A DNA stretch of 64,000 nucleotides. Source: Calliopum simillimum (Eukaryota > Arthropoda > Insecta > Diptera > Lauxaniidae). The notes below the pieces were generated by a model. The model was given only the letters and a program-made list of their open reading frames with translations, did not search any database and had not been told where the DNA came from. Numbering within the stretch: position 1 is the first letter of the stretch; each line of letters opens with the position of its first letter. The position numbers were made by a program, and so were the translations under genes. The stretch lies in NCBI GenBank assembly GCA_951812925.1, contig OX638368.1, positions 75,374,909 to 75,438,908 of the forward strand, written 5' to 3'. Shown one piece after another: positions 43,584 through 55,319 of the stretch.

Positions 43584-46500
43584 CAGGGGTTGAAATAAGA
43601 AAAAGTTATTACTGCAGAATTTTTTTTCGTTTATATTTGCAATTTTTAGCAAAATTGTTTTAATGTATTATTCAAGTGATTAATCGCGACCTTAGAACAA
43701 CAGGGTTCTATCTACACTCACATCACTTTCGAGAAATCTATGTTTGGATATTTCGTGTCGTATAACTTTTATGAATTGATTTTAATCACAATGTTATTTA
43801 TACTACAAGCATTTGATTGTCGCGAGGATTTCATTGATACTAAAATAATTAAAATACGTTGCCTAGTTAATAAGGAATTTAAGTTTAAAAAAATCGATAG
43901 AACTTTGTTGCTAAACGATAAGGTACTTGAAATTGAGAAACAAGGTTCTAACTGCCAGATAGAACTTTGTGTTTCTGTAAGATTTTTTTTTTTTTATTCA
44001 GATAGAACTTTGTGTTTCTGTAAGAGAGCAGGCAAATTAGATAAAATCTTGTAATTTTGTTAAACAAGCCCCGATTTTGAGCCGATATGGCTTATTTTGT
44101 TAGTAATTGGACTTAGAAAAAACCAACACCTAAGATTTATGCAGTTTTTGAAAAATGGTCGAAAAACGGTTTTCGAAAGAATTACATACTTTTATGTATC
44201 ATTTAAATCGAGTATAACTTGTTAAATAAAAATTACACGAGGCCAGTTTGTATCTCATTTTGAAGAAGAAGAATAGTACTTACTGTTTCATTCAATAGAA
44301 AAGAGAAAAACAATTTTGTGCGTCTTCTAAACAACCTCAAAAATCGTGTTTTTGATCATTTTTTTGACATTTATGATAGGATATCTCCGAAACCATATAA
44401 GATATAGCAACTCTGATGCCAGATTCGGATTCAGCGTTAGTGGCGGTAATCGAAAGAGCGTGGTCTATTTAGTACGAAGCAATATATAACTCAATTTCAC
44501 AAAAAATGTCAGTTAGAACCCTGTTGTTCTAAGGTCGCGTAATATTAAATATTAATATTAAATAACAGATATCATGGCAATGCACTAGAGGTCAAAAGGT
44601 ACACTTTTTGGAGAAAATTCATAACGTTCATATTATCATGGATACCGACTGCAAATGTAGTTCTTATGTTGACTCTAGACTAAAAGAACAATTCTGAAAA
44701 AATCTTAACCCTTGGACTACCGGGTCAAAAATGGCACGTAATAAATTCTCTAAATTAATAACACATACCAGAAAGGTTTTGTTTTTAAGCATTTCCACTT
44801 TTTAAATGCTCGTTTTGAAGGTAAAAAGGGGTACTCAGTTATAAATTATGCAAAAAAAATAAAAAAAATGTTGTGCAGTCTACAACTAACCTCAAAAGTA
44901 ACAAAAGTACTTATTTTTCGTATATTAACCTCAAATATCTCTATTTTTCAAAAAACCTAATGCAAAAATTATCCGGCCTGTTCCGTAATCCGTGTAGTTT
45001 CAATTACTTTTAATTTCGAAGACTTGTTGATTACTTTTTATTTTCGATGTGGATATGAAGCCTATTCAACGACTGTTCAAGACGTTTAACTTTTCACAGT
45101 AGAAACGCAATGTTTTTAGCTGTCAGTTAAAAAATACACACAAGTAAACAAGATTTATGAATCAAAATGCTTTTTATTAAATTTATTAACTTTAATTGAG
45201 TTTCACTTTAACAACGGCTGCTGCAAAGCACTTGAAATTATAACTGCTCGCAATTTTGTCTGTCAAAATAATGGATTAGGCGAGATGCCCAATTATGGGG
45301 TTGCCTCTGATTTGAGGGAATTTCAGAAAGTTTTTTTTTCATGCTCAGTGCATTTTATTGGGTTAATTAGATGTTCTATTGCAATTTAAGAAATAAAATT
45401 AGGTGGCATCCTGTTTTCGAACTATTCTTACTAACACCATGATATAATGAAATGTCAAATAATTCACACAAACACTGACTTCGAAAATGCCAATTTGCCG
45501 ACTTTTTACTTGTCATCGGAAAAAATATTTTCTTAGTTAGAGTTTTTTATTTCAGCAATATTTACAATATTACATTTGCAATAAAAATTAGAACTACTCG
45601 CTAAAAAAGGGAAAAACTCTGGAGCTTATACGTGTGTATTTATTTTTTTCAATTTGATGGATAAAACAGCTTTAAAAAAGCAAAATTAATTGAAAAGTCG
45701 TAGCATAATGGCGACTTTTCAAAAAGTTTTGCCTTCCACTTTATACCCACTTTCACGTGAAAGTGGAATTGGGAACAGGGCGGTATGTACACTTTTACTC
45801 AAGTTTCTTGTTCCAGTAGTATCTTCAGTATTTTTTAATAAGAAATTGAAAAACAGCTTCTTCTTTTTCTTTTTTGTTTATCTTTTGCAACCACACTTTG
45901 AATAAATCGGAATTGCGGAAAAAAGTTACTTGACAAAAAAATTCATTAAAAAACGGGCAAAATCGGGCATCTACATTTCTAAATAACATTAACAAGAGAA
46001 ATGTCTTACTAGTTTTGGGCTTCCTAGGACTAACAAAATCCAACAAAATTTTAAAAACTCACACGAAGTTCAAAATTTAAAAAAAAAAATACGAAAAGTC
46101 AGGGGTCTAATTTGAATTTTATATTTTTCCACAGAAAACCAAAATATATTTAAATGTTTTAAGCTACATTGCATTATACATAGCATCATCAATTTTATAA
46201 ATTTTTATTCTAGAAAAAAACTAATTATTTTAATTACTTTTTATTGATTTAAAAAAAGAGCTAAAATCACGACTTTTTCGAGTTATCTCAGTAAAATGCA
46301 AATGCATCAACTTTGACACATCGCTGAGGAACGGAAAATTATTTTACACCAAAACAAAAAACATTTTTGCTTGTAATGAAGTATTCTCCGTTACATTGCA
46401 TCAACAAAAACTGTATAGCAACACTTGTAAAAATTGAATTTTGGCCAAAAAAGTGTGCCTTTTGACCTATAGTGGTTCAATTTAAAATTGAAAATTTATA

Positions 46501-46787
46501 GCGAAATTTTCTTCGAATGCATTTATAAAAATATGTTTAAAGTAGAGTTGCCGAGTACTTATTGTGGTTGCTACATTTTAGCCCAAATTGGTGAGGTTAG
46601 ACAACTAAAACGGTTATAAACGAAATAAAATGAGTATTTAGTTTCAACGACTAACGCAAAACAAAGTAATATGAATTTGGGTGAAAATTATTATTACAAT
46701 TTTTTACAATATTCTGAAGTTATTACTGCAAATTTGAAGTTATTACTGCAAAAATAGGGTATTATTACAGCTTATTTCAATGCCTGG
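43584..46787. mobile_element. hAT-like non-autonomous element
   Basis: TIRs CAGGGGTTGAAATAAG (43584) and an imperfect complement ending CCTG at 46787, with a perfect 8-bp GTACTATT duplication (43576-43583 and 46788-46795). Subterminal ATTACTGCA motifs occur near both ends. Inner inverted copies lie at 44578-44615 and 46443-46480. It has no transposase; its short open frames are unrecognised. A further TIR element is nested at 43685-44539. Confidence 0.85.
43685..44539. mobile_element. Nested 855-bp TIR element
   Basis: TIRs of about 26 bp starting CGCGACCTTAGAACAACAGG (43685) with complement ending 44539, and TAAT on both sides (43681-43684 and 44540-44543). A truncated second copy lies at 61545-62012. 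Both copies hold a similar open frame, but the changes between them are almost all amino-acid-altering, so it is probably non-coding. Confidence 0.75.
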
Positions 46788-47640
46788 TACTATTGATACC
46801 ACTCGAGAGCTTTCTTGCCTTAGTGACATGATGCCAAATCAGGCCAAAAATATGTGGACACATTGTGCTCTCTTATAAAAGGAAGAAATCTTTTTTACAA
46901 GCATTCTTTGATTATATTTCGGTATTTATATAGCCCACTGTAACAAATGACCATACCAGGAATTTTTTAGGAAATTTTGTCTGCTTTTGGATTCTAATTG
47001 TTCTTCGACAATTCCTCGAGCATCAGCAACATAAAAATTTTGACCCGGAAGCTGCGTAAAATCTGCCAGCACATACGTTTCGTCGTCCAATATACAACAT
47101 GAATATTTTTGTATAAAATTCGATTTTAATTTCCGAGCCCTACTTTTGACGTCTAAATTTTTTGCAGCATTCCTGTCTGGAACTTTTTGGACTTACTTTT
47201 TGGACTTTGTATGTTTTCAAACCTGCATTGGCTTTAACTTTTCGCAGCAAATAGTCAGAGCACTGGGCTAACCGTGCTTGGAGCTCCTTTCAATATTCTT
47301 TCAATTTTCTTGGCTTTCCCAATATCATATGGTCCTTGTTTTCTTCCTGAATCTGGTTTCCTATCGATGGTCAAATTCTCCTGAAACTGCTTAATAACAT
47401 TAGAAACAGTTTGACGGCAGACCTTCAATTCTTTGGCCAATTTTTTGTGAGACCAATTTGGATTTTTTTGAAAATTTTTAATAATTTTAAGATGGACTTC
47501 TTTTTCTTCACTCATTTTGATCAAACTCACAACAAATCAACAAGTTTGTCATTAAAAATAATAACTGACATATTTTTCAAAGATAACTATATCAAAGAAA
47601 TTTTTAAATTTTACACCCAAAAAAAAAAAATTATTAGGTA

Positions 47641-47970
47641 AAACGTATGTTAAGATTTTTTGGTTTTATAATGTCTGGAGTCCATGGCTTTTCCACATTC
47701 TGAGTTTTCTCTCCGAAGTACTGATAATACGCAGTTTGTAGCGCGTCAGAAAACAAACGTCGCTTTAGAGACATTTCAACAATATATTTACCGCACACAA
47801 AACAAAAGCAATTTTAACTATTTTTACATTTAAAAACCCGGCTTTTTCTATTTATAACTAAATGATTGAGTCCGAATATAAAGAATTATGTTTTTTTGTT
47901 AATTTTATTTTCTTGGACTTACGTCCAGCTAGCACAATTAATTTTATTCAACTAAACTTAAAATATTTTG
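47641..47970. other. Nothing recognised
   Basis: AT-rich spacer between the Tc1-like remnant and the LINE. Confidence 0.4.
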
Positions 47971-48036
47971 ATAATTTTATATTGAACAGTCATTTTTGCA
48001 ATTTTTCAACAACAGACGCAAGCAAGTGTTAACATG
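47971..48036. repeat. Fragment of the 1.28-2.76 kb foldback arm
   Basis: TTATATTGAACAGTCATTTT through AACAGACGCAAGCAAGTG matches the outer arm near 1840-1905. It abuts the LINE coding sequence directly. Confidence 0.75.
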
Positions 48037-50838
48037 GAGTGTATGGCAATTGCCCTTAAGGTGGGGGATGAGGAAATCCGTCTGACTAATGTCTATATTC
48101 CCCCTGTGAATAGTGTTGAGGCCAGCTACCACCCCTGCATTGAACACTTGCTTCAATTTGATAATCACCTGGTCTTTAGTGCTGAACACATTCGGTGCGA
48201 GCTGCGAGTGCGAGAGAAACCCGACCGAGATGACACGATTTTCTCTATATGATAGAGTAAGATGAAAAATTAAGCTTTTATTAAACGTCATTTAAAAAAG
48301 CTCTCGCAGTGCGATGGAATTGATTCTATTTTTCTTGCGATTTTTAAAAAAGAAGAACAAGACCAAACACAAAAATTTAAATAAATTGTTTTCAACTGAA
48401 TTTTTTAATTTCAATTTGAAGTTTAAATAATTTTGAAAACAAATACGTTTTATTCATTTGTTTTTTGTTTTTATTTGTTTTCAATTTTCATAAGCAAAAT
48501 TTACTCGCAACGAGTTGATTGTGTTTTCACGTACGAGGAAAAGCCCAAAAAATCGTTTGAGCAAAAGCTATCTTCTCTCGCACTCGCAGCTCGCACCGAA
48601 TGTGTTCAGGGCTTTTGGTGATTTCAATGCACACCATAAGCTTTGGTACTCGTCTCTTGGCAACGACACCCGCGGCACTAATATCGTCGACCAAATTGAG
48701 TCCGCGGGCTTTATTACGCTTAATGACGATACCCCAACCAGGGTGACGGCGGCGTGCTGTAGTTCCCTTGATATCACGCTAGTTAGTGCAGATCTGGTCG
48801 ACTCCACTGATTGGCAAGCGACCACAGCGCTCAGTTCGGATCATATCCCTATAATTATAACGATACACGAGCCATGCGGCTTTGTAGAGGCTGAGAAAAG
48901 AACATTTCTCAACTTCGACAAGGCCAATTGGACCCGGTTCGCAGAGTACGTTGACGATAAAATTACACGTCTTCCCCCACCACCTGATTCCGCAACTGGC
49001 GAGCGAAAACTGCCTGATATCCTCCTCACGGCTACCAAAAGATTTATCCCTGCAAGCAGAATCCCTAGGATTAAGCTGGGGTACCCTACTGCTGTCGGAG
49101 GAAAGAGATACACTCCGGGCGGCCCACCCGAGCGATCCCAGAATTCCGCAGTTGACCAGGGACATTCGTAGTTACCTCAGTCGGCAATGCAAAACTTAAC
49201 TGAGATTTTCAACCTCACCATAGCTCGCAGGAACATACCCACTATGTGGAAGGATGCCCGTGTAATCCCAATAATCAAACCGGGCAAGCCTTCTGACTTG
49301 GGCACTTCTTATCGGCCCATTTCACTTTTATGTCCTGCGGCGAAGGTGTTGGAAGCACTTCTCCTGCCGCAACTTCAGCAGCATCTTAATCTTGCTAGCC
49401 ACCAACACGGTTTTAGGCAGAACCATAGCACCACCACTGCCCTTGCCGAGATCACGTCTGTAATTACAGAGGGGCTTAACTGCAAAAGGCCGCACCAGCG
49501 TACGGTCGCAGTGGCCCTAGATCTCTCAAAGGCTTTTGATACTGTCGACCTCAACATCCTCCTTGCGGATCTTCAAAACATCACCCTCCCCGTCAGCACC
49601 AAAAGGTTTCTAGCAGCCTATTTACATGGTAGACGGGCCTTCGTGGAATTTAGAAGTGCTAGCTCTAAATTCCGAAAGATGGGCGTGCCGCAAGGAGGCG
49701 TGCTTTCGCCTCTGCTTTTCAACTTCTATCTTTCCACCATGCCACCCCCTCCTTCCGAGGTCTCTTTGGTCTTATACGCTGATGATTGCACTATCGTGGC
49801 ATCAGAAAAAACTGTTTCGGAGGCTGAGCAGAGGATCAATGCGTATCTTGTTGTACTCAAGCGGTTCTTTGAGGACCGCGGGCTGCAACTTGCTACGCAG
49901 AAGTCCTCTGCGACGCTCTTCACATCGTGGACTAGCGAGGTTAATAAATCCCTCAATATCCTTATAAACGGAGACCAAATCCCGACCGTTAAGTAAAAGA
50001 AACCGTGTCCTGAGTGCCATTGCAGGAACCTCATGGGTTAAGGACAAGGAGACCCTGGTCGTCACATATAAGGCGATCGGGCGATCCATCTAAGATTACG
50101 CCGCCCACATCTGGTCTCCGGCACTCAGCGACACGCAGTGGAGCAACCTCCAATCACGACAAAACAGTGCCTTGCGTATAGCTACCGGATGTCACCTCAT
50201 GTCCGACCCGGACCATCTGCATGATGAGACCGGGCTTCTGAAAGTCAGAGCACACAACACCCTGCTAACACAGCAGTTCTTGCTGATCTGCTGCAACCCT
50301 GACCACCCCAATAATAGGGTAGTCAGCATGCCGGCACCGCATAGGTGTATGAGGGTGGATTTCAGGTGCTACATGGAAGCCATAGCAGACTTCCTGCCTG
50401 ACTCTTGGGATCCCGGGCCGGTCCGCGAGGCCCTCAATGATCTGCATATGCATCTTGCTAGTACGGCTATTGCATCACTTGCACTTAATAAAGTGCTCAA
50501 TAGCCGCCCTCCACAAATCAACTCAAGTAAAAAACCACTATCGAGGGAGGCAAGGTGCATACTGGCTCAACTCCGCTCTGGATATTTACTTACGCGGATC
50601 GGTGCCCATCATTTGGGGGAAGTTTGCACGACAGTTCCCACCTTTTCAACTGTTCGTCCCGTCGCACCATCCTCTCTTCGATTGACTTATGGTCCCGCCC
50701 AGTAGATGTAGCCCAATTTCTGGGCCTCCCGGACTCGGCCCGATCAGATTTCCAATATCCCAAAATCACTAGTAGGCGAAAGGATTAATTTTGTTTTCAA
50801 TTTACAGCCCTGGAGTTGGAGTTGCTACAACAACAACG
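48034..50838 (+). pseudogene. I/Jockey-group LINE, truncated and broken
   Basis: Endonuclease piece 1 (48034-48183: RLTNVYIPPVNS) continues after a MITE at 48608 (FGDFNAHHKLW, then LSSDHIPI with the SDH motif near 48835). Linker and RT follow (49187-49996): YRPISLL, HGFRQNHSTTTAL, VALDLSKAFDTV, GVPQGGVLSPLLFN and the catalytic LVLYADDCTIV (about 49770). The C-terminal part (50172-50788) includes RIATGCHLM and ends in a Cys/His tail with a frameshift near 50630. The 5' end is missing and a deletion lies near 49140-49190. The 3' end is GAGTTGGAGTTGCTACAACA plus CAA (to 50838), shared with the insert at 18445. GC content is higher than its surroundings. Confidence 0.9.
48184..48607. mobile_element. 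MITE inserted in the LINE endonuclease
   Basis: TIRs GAACACATTCGGTGCGAGCT (48184) and exact complement ending 48607, continuing through GCGAGTGCGAGAG. It is flanked by AGTGCT and AGGGCT, an imperfect 6-bp duplication. Removing it restores the endonuclease reading LVFSAFGDFNAHH. The interior is AT-rich and non-coding. Confidence 0.8.
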
Positions 50839-51220
50839 CCCCTAAATCGAAAAAGCGCTCTCACGGCTAAACCACTGTAGCGATTTTCACAAAATTTGGT
50901 ATGGAGATAGGCTAGGCACTAAAAAACGATAATATGACCATTATGTTTTTAAGTGGGGTGGTGCCCCGCCCCTAAATGGAAAAAACGCTCTTACGGCTAA
51001 ACCTCTGCATCGATTTTTACGAAATTTGATGTAGAGATAGGATTAACGCTATGGTATGAAAATATGACCTTTATGTTTTTAAGTGGGCGGTGCCACGCGC
51101 TTAAGGCATTGATTTTTGTGAATTTTAGTATGGGGATAGAATGAGCAGGACGGAAAGATATTAAAAACTTTGGGCCTTTTAGTAGGAGTAACACGCCTCT
51201 TAATGGCAAGAACGCTATTG
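50837..51220. repeat. ~130-bp tandem repeats with GCCCCGCCC motifs
   Basis: The unit starts at 50837, 50967 and approximately 51094. Shared phrases include ACGGCTAAACC, CGATTTT(C/T)ACAAAATTTG-like and TTATGTTTTTAAGTGGG. It follows directly on the LINE tail. It is similar in style to the repeats at 6.4-7.6 kb. Confidence 0.65.
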
Positions 51221-51550
51221 CAGATAACCAGAACCCTAAAGAAGAATATTAAAAGCTTTTTGTGTTTTATCGACCAAGGAAGGTTATAAAAACTTTTTGC
51301 TTTATAGTCAAATCGAAATGGTCGAATTTCGGCCACAAGGCGAACTCTAGTATTAAATAAAACAAAACAAAAACTACTAGCAGATTTCGATTTCTATAGC
51401 TTCAAAATAAGATTTATAAATATTTAAAATAGTTTTGGAAGATTTTTTTCTATAATATCTCAAAATTTCATATAAAATGTGACCTGCAAACTTTGAGGTG
51501 GCGTAAAATGAAAAAAAAATTGCTGATACACACGTTCGCTAAAATACGTA
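51221..51550. other. Nothing recognised
   Basis: AT-rich spacer up to the Tc1 palindrome. Confidence 0.4.
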
Positions 51551-53201
51551 CAGTAGGTCCAAGCCAAAGTCGTACACCAAACACACTTTTTTTCAATGCC
51601 CCAAAACTAAGTACACAAAAATAATTTAAGAAATTTGAAGTACATTTTTAAATAGCCTATTTAATCCTTCAATTTTAACAAAAAACCAAACTTGAAATTT
51701 TCCGTTATTTTTGAAAATAAATAAAAAGTTACAGAATTCCACCATATTCAGTACCAAAGCCAAAGTCGTACACCTTAACAAAATTATAGTTTTTACATGA
51801 GTTCAGTAATTATTGTACATTATTTTGTTTTTATTTGTCATGTTTAGTCCTTCTGGCATCCTTTGAATTAGTTTTTCACAATAGCTCGGATAAATTTTTT
51901 CCAATTTTCCATGAATACCCTTTTCAGTTCAGTTTTTGGACAAATATTGTGCTGGCGAACTTTTGCGTCCAGATAATTCCACAAGATTTTAATAGCATTT
52001 ATACCTGGACCCTGTGCCAGTGTTACGAATACATTGGGTCAGTTGTATTGAATCCATGATCTCATATTATAAGAAATATGTTTAAAATTTTTATCTTGTT
52101 AAAAGTACCCATTACTACATTGACCAAGATTATCCTTATATTGCAATAAATTTAGTCCCTAAATGTTCAAATACATCTTATGATCCTTACTACTATCAAC
52201 AAAATAGAGTATTTCAGGCCCAGCTGCTGGAAAAGGGCCCCAAGCCATTAGTGAACCACCGTCATGTTTTACATATGGTTTAAGGTTTTTCGAACAAGGT
52301 ACTTCAGTTGGTTTTCTCCATATGTATGGTCTGCCGTCTGATCCAAAAGTATTAATCTTACTTTTATTCAAGAAGAGGACATTTTTCCAAAAGAAAAAAT
52401 CTTTATGGCAGTGAGTTTTAGCAAACAGCAACCGAGCCTCTTGATGCTTCTTCTTTATTAAAGAAAAACGTTAGACCAAATGTAAAACATGAAGGTGGTT
52501 CACTAATATTTTGGGGCTCTTTTCAGCAGCTAGGCCTAGAATACTCCATTTTGTTGATGAAGAAAGGATCATAAGATTTATTTAAACATTTTAAGACTAA
52601 GTTTACTGCAATTTAAGGATAAACTTGGTCAATGTGGTGATATGTATTTTTACCAAGAAAACGATCTCAAACATATTCCTTATAATATGAGATCATAGAT
52701 TCAATAGAACTGTCCCAATATATTCGTAACACTGGCGCAGGGTCCAGATATAAATGCTATTAAAATCTTGTGGAACTATCTGGACGCAAAAGTTCGCCAG
52801 CACAATATTTGTTCAAAAACTGAACTGAAAAGGGTATTCATGGAAAATGGGAAAAAATGTATCCGAGCTATTGTGAAAAACTAATTCAAAGGATGCCAGA
52901 AGGACTAAACATGACAAATAAAAACAAAATAATGTACAATAATTTCTGAACTCATGTAAAAACTATAATTTTGTTAAGGTGTACGACTTTGGCTTTGGTA
53001 CTGAATATGCTGGAATTCTGTAACTTTTTATTTATTTTCAAAAATAACGGAAAATTTCAAGTTTGTTTTTTTGTTAAAATTGAAGGACTAAGTAGGCTAT
53101 TTAAAAATGTACTTCAAATTTATTAAGTTATTTTTGTGTACTTAGTTTTGGGGCATTGAAAAAAAGTTTGTTTGGTGTACGACTTTGGCTTGGACCTACT
53201 G
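51551..53201. mobile_element. Palindrome made of two Tc1-like 3' halves
   Basis: Both ends are CAGTAGGTCCAAGCCAAAGT or its complement, with TA on each side (51549-51550 and 53202-53203), as in Tc1/mariner. The left half encodes a Tc1-like transposase C-terminus on the minus strand and the right half encodes the same region on the plus strand, so both outer ends are the element's 3' end. N-terminal coding and the 5' end are absent. The arms are ~90% alike over several hundred bp; the left half alone keeps the upstream KHDGGSLMAWG block in frame. Confidence 0.85.
52159..52431 (-). pseudogene. Tc1-like transposase middle fragment
   Basis: WKNVLFLNKSKINTFGSDG, YIWRKPTE and VKHDGGSLMAWG match the Tc1 block around the first catalytic Asp, although the expected SDES is NKSK here and the Asp is lost. 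The C-terminal part (about 52070-51835) follows in other frames. The right arm carries RPNVKHEGGSLIFWGSF near 52465-52520 on the plus strand, then LWNYLDAKV-like sequence near 52770. All copies are dead. Confidence 0.85.
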
Positions 53202-53484
53202 TATCTTTATTTTCTATAACCTATCAGAAAACCACTATGAGACCCCTGGGATTTTTATTGTTGCACTGTGTTATAAGACATTTGTCTTTTTATACGAGCA
53301 GATCAATTAATAAATTTTCTCTTTTATTTGTTCCAAATCCATTTTTCTTTATTTTAAAAATTGATTTTATTTAATTGAACTTTTAGTCATATATTTGCAA
53401 AGATCGATTTACATATAAATCTATCAATGCATTTTTCTAACACATAATTATGACAAATCAAGGAACGGATTAAAAACACGGCTA

Positions 53485-53529
53485 TAGTGACATATGTTTC
53501 GTCTTTCGCCACAAAGACTCATCAGACTA
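53485..53529 (-). ncRNA. Type I hammerhead ribozyme, minus copy 1
   Basis: On the minus strand: stem I UAGU/ACUA, core CUGAUGA, stem II GUCUUU/AAAGAC with a GUGGCG loop, core GAA, self-complementary stem III ACAUAUGU, and the cleavage-site C. All conserved core residues are present. Confidence 0.9.
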
Positions 53530-53615
53530 TTTTTGTTGTAATTATAATTATATTTATTTTACTAAATTAATTATAATTGAAAAATTGCAAGTTTGAAAAC
53601 TTTTTGTGTTTTTGG

Positions 53616-53686
53616 TCTGGGCGGGAGACGAACCAAGGATCTCCAGGTTGGTAGCAGAAGTCGTTACCACTGCACCAGCCTTGCCC
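53616..53686 (-). promoter_or_regulatory. tRNA-like Pol III promoter, minus copy 1
   Basis: A box TGGTGCAGTGG (complement 53667-53677) and B box GGTTCGTCTCC (complement 53624-53634), 43 bp apart start to start. The surrounding 71 bp is tRNA-like (GGGC start, GCCC near the end). Confidence 0.65.
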
Positions 53687-54029
53687 GACTGCGAAGCCGA
53701 CTTTTTGCCAGTTTTATTTGTGTGTTAATACGTATTGATATATCATAATTGTTGTTTTGTGTTATTTATTGATATTTGGTATAGTTGTTCCTTTGGAACA
53801 AATTCAATACCGATTGCAGGTGTTTCCACCTTATCAGGGCGTGTTCTCCCAAATAACTTTAAGAATTTTTTAAGTGTGTTACTTAATGACATTTTATATT
53901 GAAAATTGATTTTATTTAATTGAACTTTTAGTCATATATTTGCAAAGATCGATTTACATATAAATCTATCAATGCATTTTTCTAACACATAATTATGACA
54001 AATCAAGGAACGGATTAAAAACACGGCTA

Positions 54030-54074
54030 TAGTGAGATATGTTTCGTCTTTCGCCACAAAGACTCATCAGACTA
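54030..54074 (-). ncRNA. Hammerhead ribozyme, minus copy 2 (mutated stem III)
   Basis: Same as copy 1 except one G-to-C change next to the cleavage triplet (GUC becomes CUC with ACAUAUCU before it). This breaks the stem III self-complementarity, so it is probably weak or inactive. Confidence 0.8.
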
Positions 54075-54160
54075 TTTTTGTTGTAATTATAATTATATTT
54101 ATTTTACTAAATTAATTATAATTGAAAAATTGCAAGTTTGAAAACTTTTTGTGTTTTTGG

Positions 54161-54231
54161 TCTGGGCGGGAGACGAACCAAGGATCTCCAGGTTGGTAGC
54201 AGAAGTCGTTACCACTGCACCAGCCTTGCCC
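54161..54231 (-). promoter_or_regulatory. tRNA-like Pol III promoter, minus copy 2
   Basis: Identical A and B boxes to copy 1, in the same spacing. Confidence 0.65.
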
Positions 54232-54574
54232 GGCTGCGAAGCCGACTTTTTGCCAGTTTTATTTGTGTGTTAATACGTATTGATATATCATAATTGTTGT
54301 TTTGTGTTATTTATTGATATTTGGTATAGTTGTTCCTTTGGAACAAATTCAATACCGATTGCAGGTGTTTCCACCTTATCAGGGCGTGTTCTTCCAAATA
54401 ACTTTAAGAATTTTTTAAGTGTGTTACTTAATGACATTTTATATTGAAAATTGATTTTATTTAATTGAACTTTTAGTCATATATTTGCAAAGATCGATTT
54501 ACATATAAATTTATCAATGCATTTTTCTAACACATAATTATGACAAATCAAGGAACGGATTAAAAACACGGCTA

Positions 54575-54619
54575 TAGTGACATATGTTTCGTCTTTCGCC
54601 ACAAAGACTCATCAGACTA
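54575..54619 (-). ncRNA. Type I hammerhead ribozyme, minus copy 3
   Basis: Full core and stems as in copy 1; cleavage would release a monomer of about 545 nt between adjacent copies. Confidence 0.9.
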
Positions 54620-54705
54620 TTTTTGTTGTAATTATAATTATATTTATTTTACTAAATTAATTATAATTGAAAAATTGCAAGTTTGAAAACTTTTTGTGTT
54701 TTTGG

Positions 54706-54776
54706 TCTGGGCGGGAGACGAACCAAGGATCTCCAGGTTGGTAGCAGAAGTCGTTACCACTGCACCAGCCTTGCCC
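54706..54776 (-). promoter_or_regulatory. tRNA-like Pol III promoter, minus copy 3
   Basis: A and B boxes unchanged. A CGGCTTCGCAGCCG hairpin lies just upstream of the tRNA-like start. Confidence 0.65.
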
Positions 54777-55117
54777 GGCTGCGAAGCCGACTTTTTGCCA
54801 GTTATTTGTGTGTTAATACGTATTGATATATCATAATTGTTGTTTTGTGTTATTTATTGATATTTGGTATAGTTGTTCCTTTGGAACAAATTCAATACCG
54901 ATTGCAGGTGTTTCCACCTTATCAGGGCGTGTTCTCCCAAATAACTTTAAGAATTTTTTAAGTGTGTTACTTAATGACATTTTATATTGAAAATTGATTT
55001 TATTTAATTGAACTTTTAGTCATATATTTGCAAAGATCGATTTACATATAAATCTATCAATGCATTTTTCTAACACATAATTATGACAAATCAAGGAACG
55101 GATTAAAAACACGGCTA

Positions 55118-55162
55118 TAGTGACATATGTTTCGTCTTTCGCCACAAAGACTCATCAGACTA
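55118..55162 (-). ncRNA. Type I hammerhead ribozyme, minus copy 4
   Basis: Full core and stems as in copy 1. Confidence 0.9.
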
Positions 55163-55248
55163 TTTTTGTTGTAATTATAATTATATTTATTTTACTAAAT
55201 TAATTATAATTGAAAAATTGCAAGTTTGAAAACTTTTTGTGTTTTTGG

Positions 55249-55319
55249 TCTGGGCGGGAGACGAACCAAGGATCTCCAGGTTGGTAGCAGAAGTCGTTAC
55301 CATTGCACCAGCCTTGCCC
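55249..55319 (-). promoter_or_regulatory. tRNA-like Pol III promoter, minus copy 4
   Basis: B box intact; one substitution (CCATTGCACC instead of CCACTGCACC on the plus strand) falls in the A box. Confidence 0.6.

Larger units (their letters stand above)
43300..47640 (-). pseudogene. Tc1/mariner-superfamily transposase split by a hAT-like element
   Basis: The N-terminal half on the minus strand is 47530-46796: a helix-turn-helix start (KNPNWSHKKLAKELKVCRQT, then GRKQGPYD), the first catalytic Asp in CCILDDETYVLADF (about 47070-47100), and a second-Asp region written FWPDL in another frame near 46840. The C-terminal half is 43583-43343: NPPNCPELRPVEGYWTLVKR with the catalytic Glu. The two halves join across the 43584-46787 insertion. 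Several frameshifts are present. It resembles the Tc1-like branch with NPPNCPELRPIE.YW. Confidence 0.85.

Noticed and set aside
43740..44054. 104-codon frame shared with 61603-61890, possibly a small gene
   Set aside because: Nearly every difference between the copies changes an amino acid, the opposite of purifying selection; both lie in a TIR element.
45690..46046. Open frames inside the hAT-like element as a possible transposase
   Set aside because: No DDE, BED or hATC motifs; composition is AT-driven.
53616..53686. tRNA-like segments as functional tRNA genes
   Set aside because: A and B boxes are good, but the T stem and acceptor pairing are poor and every copy sits in the same repeat unit.
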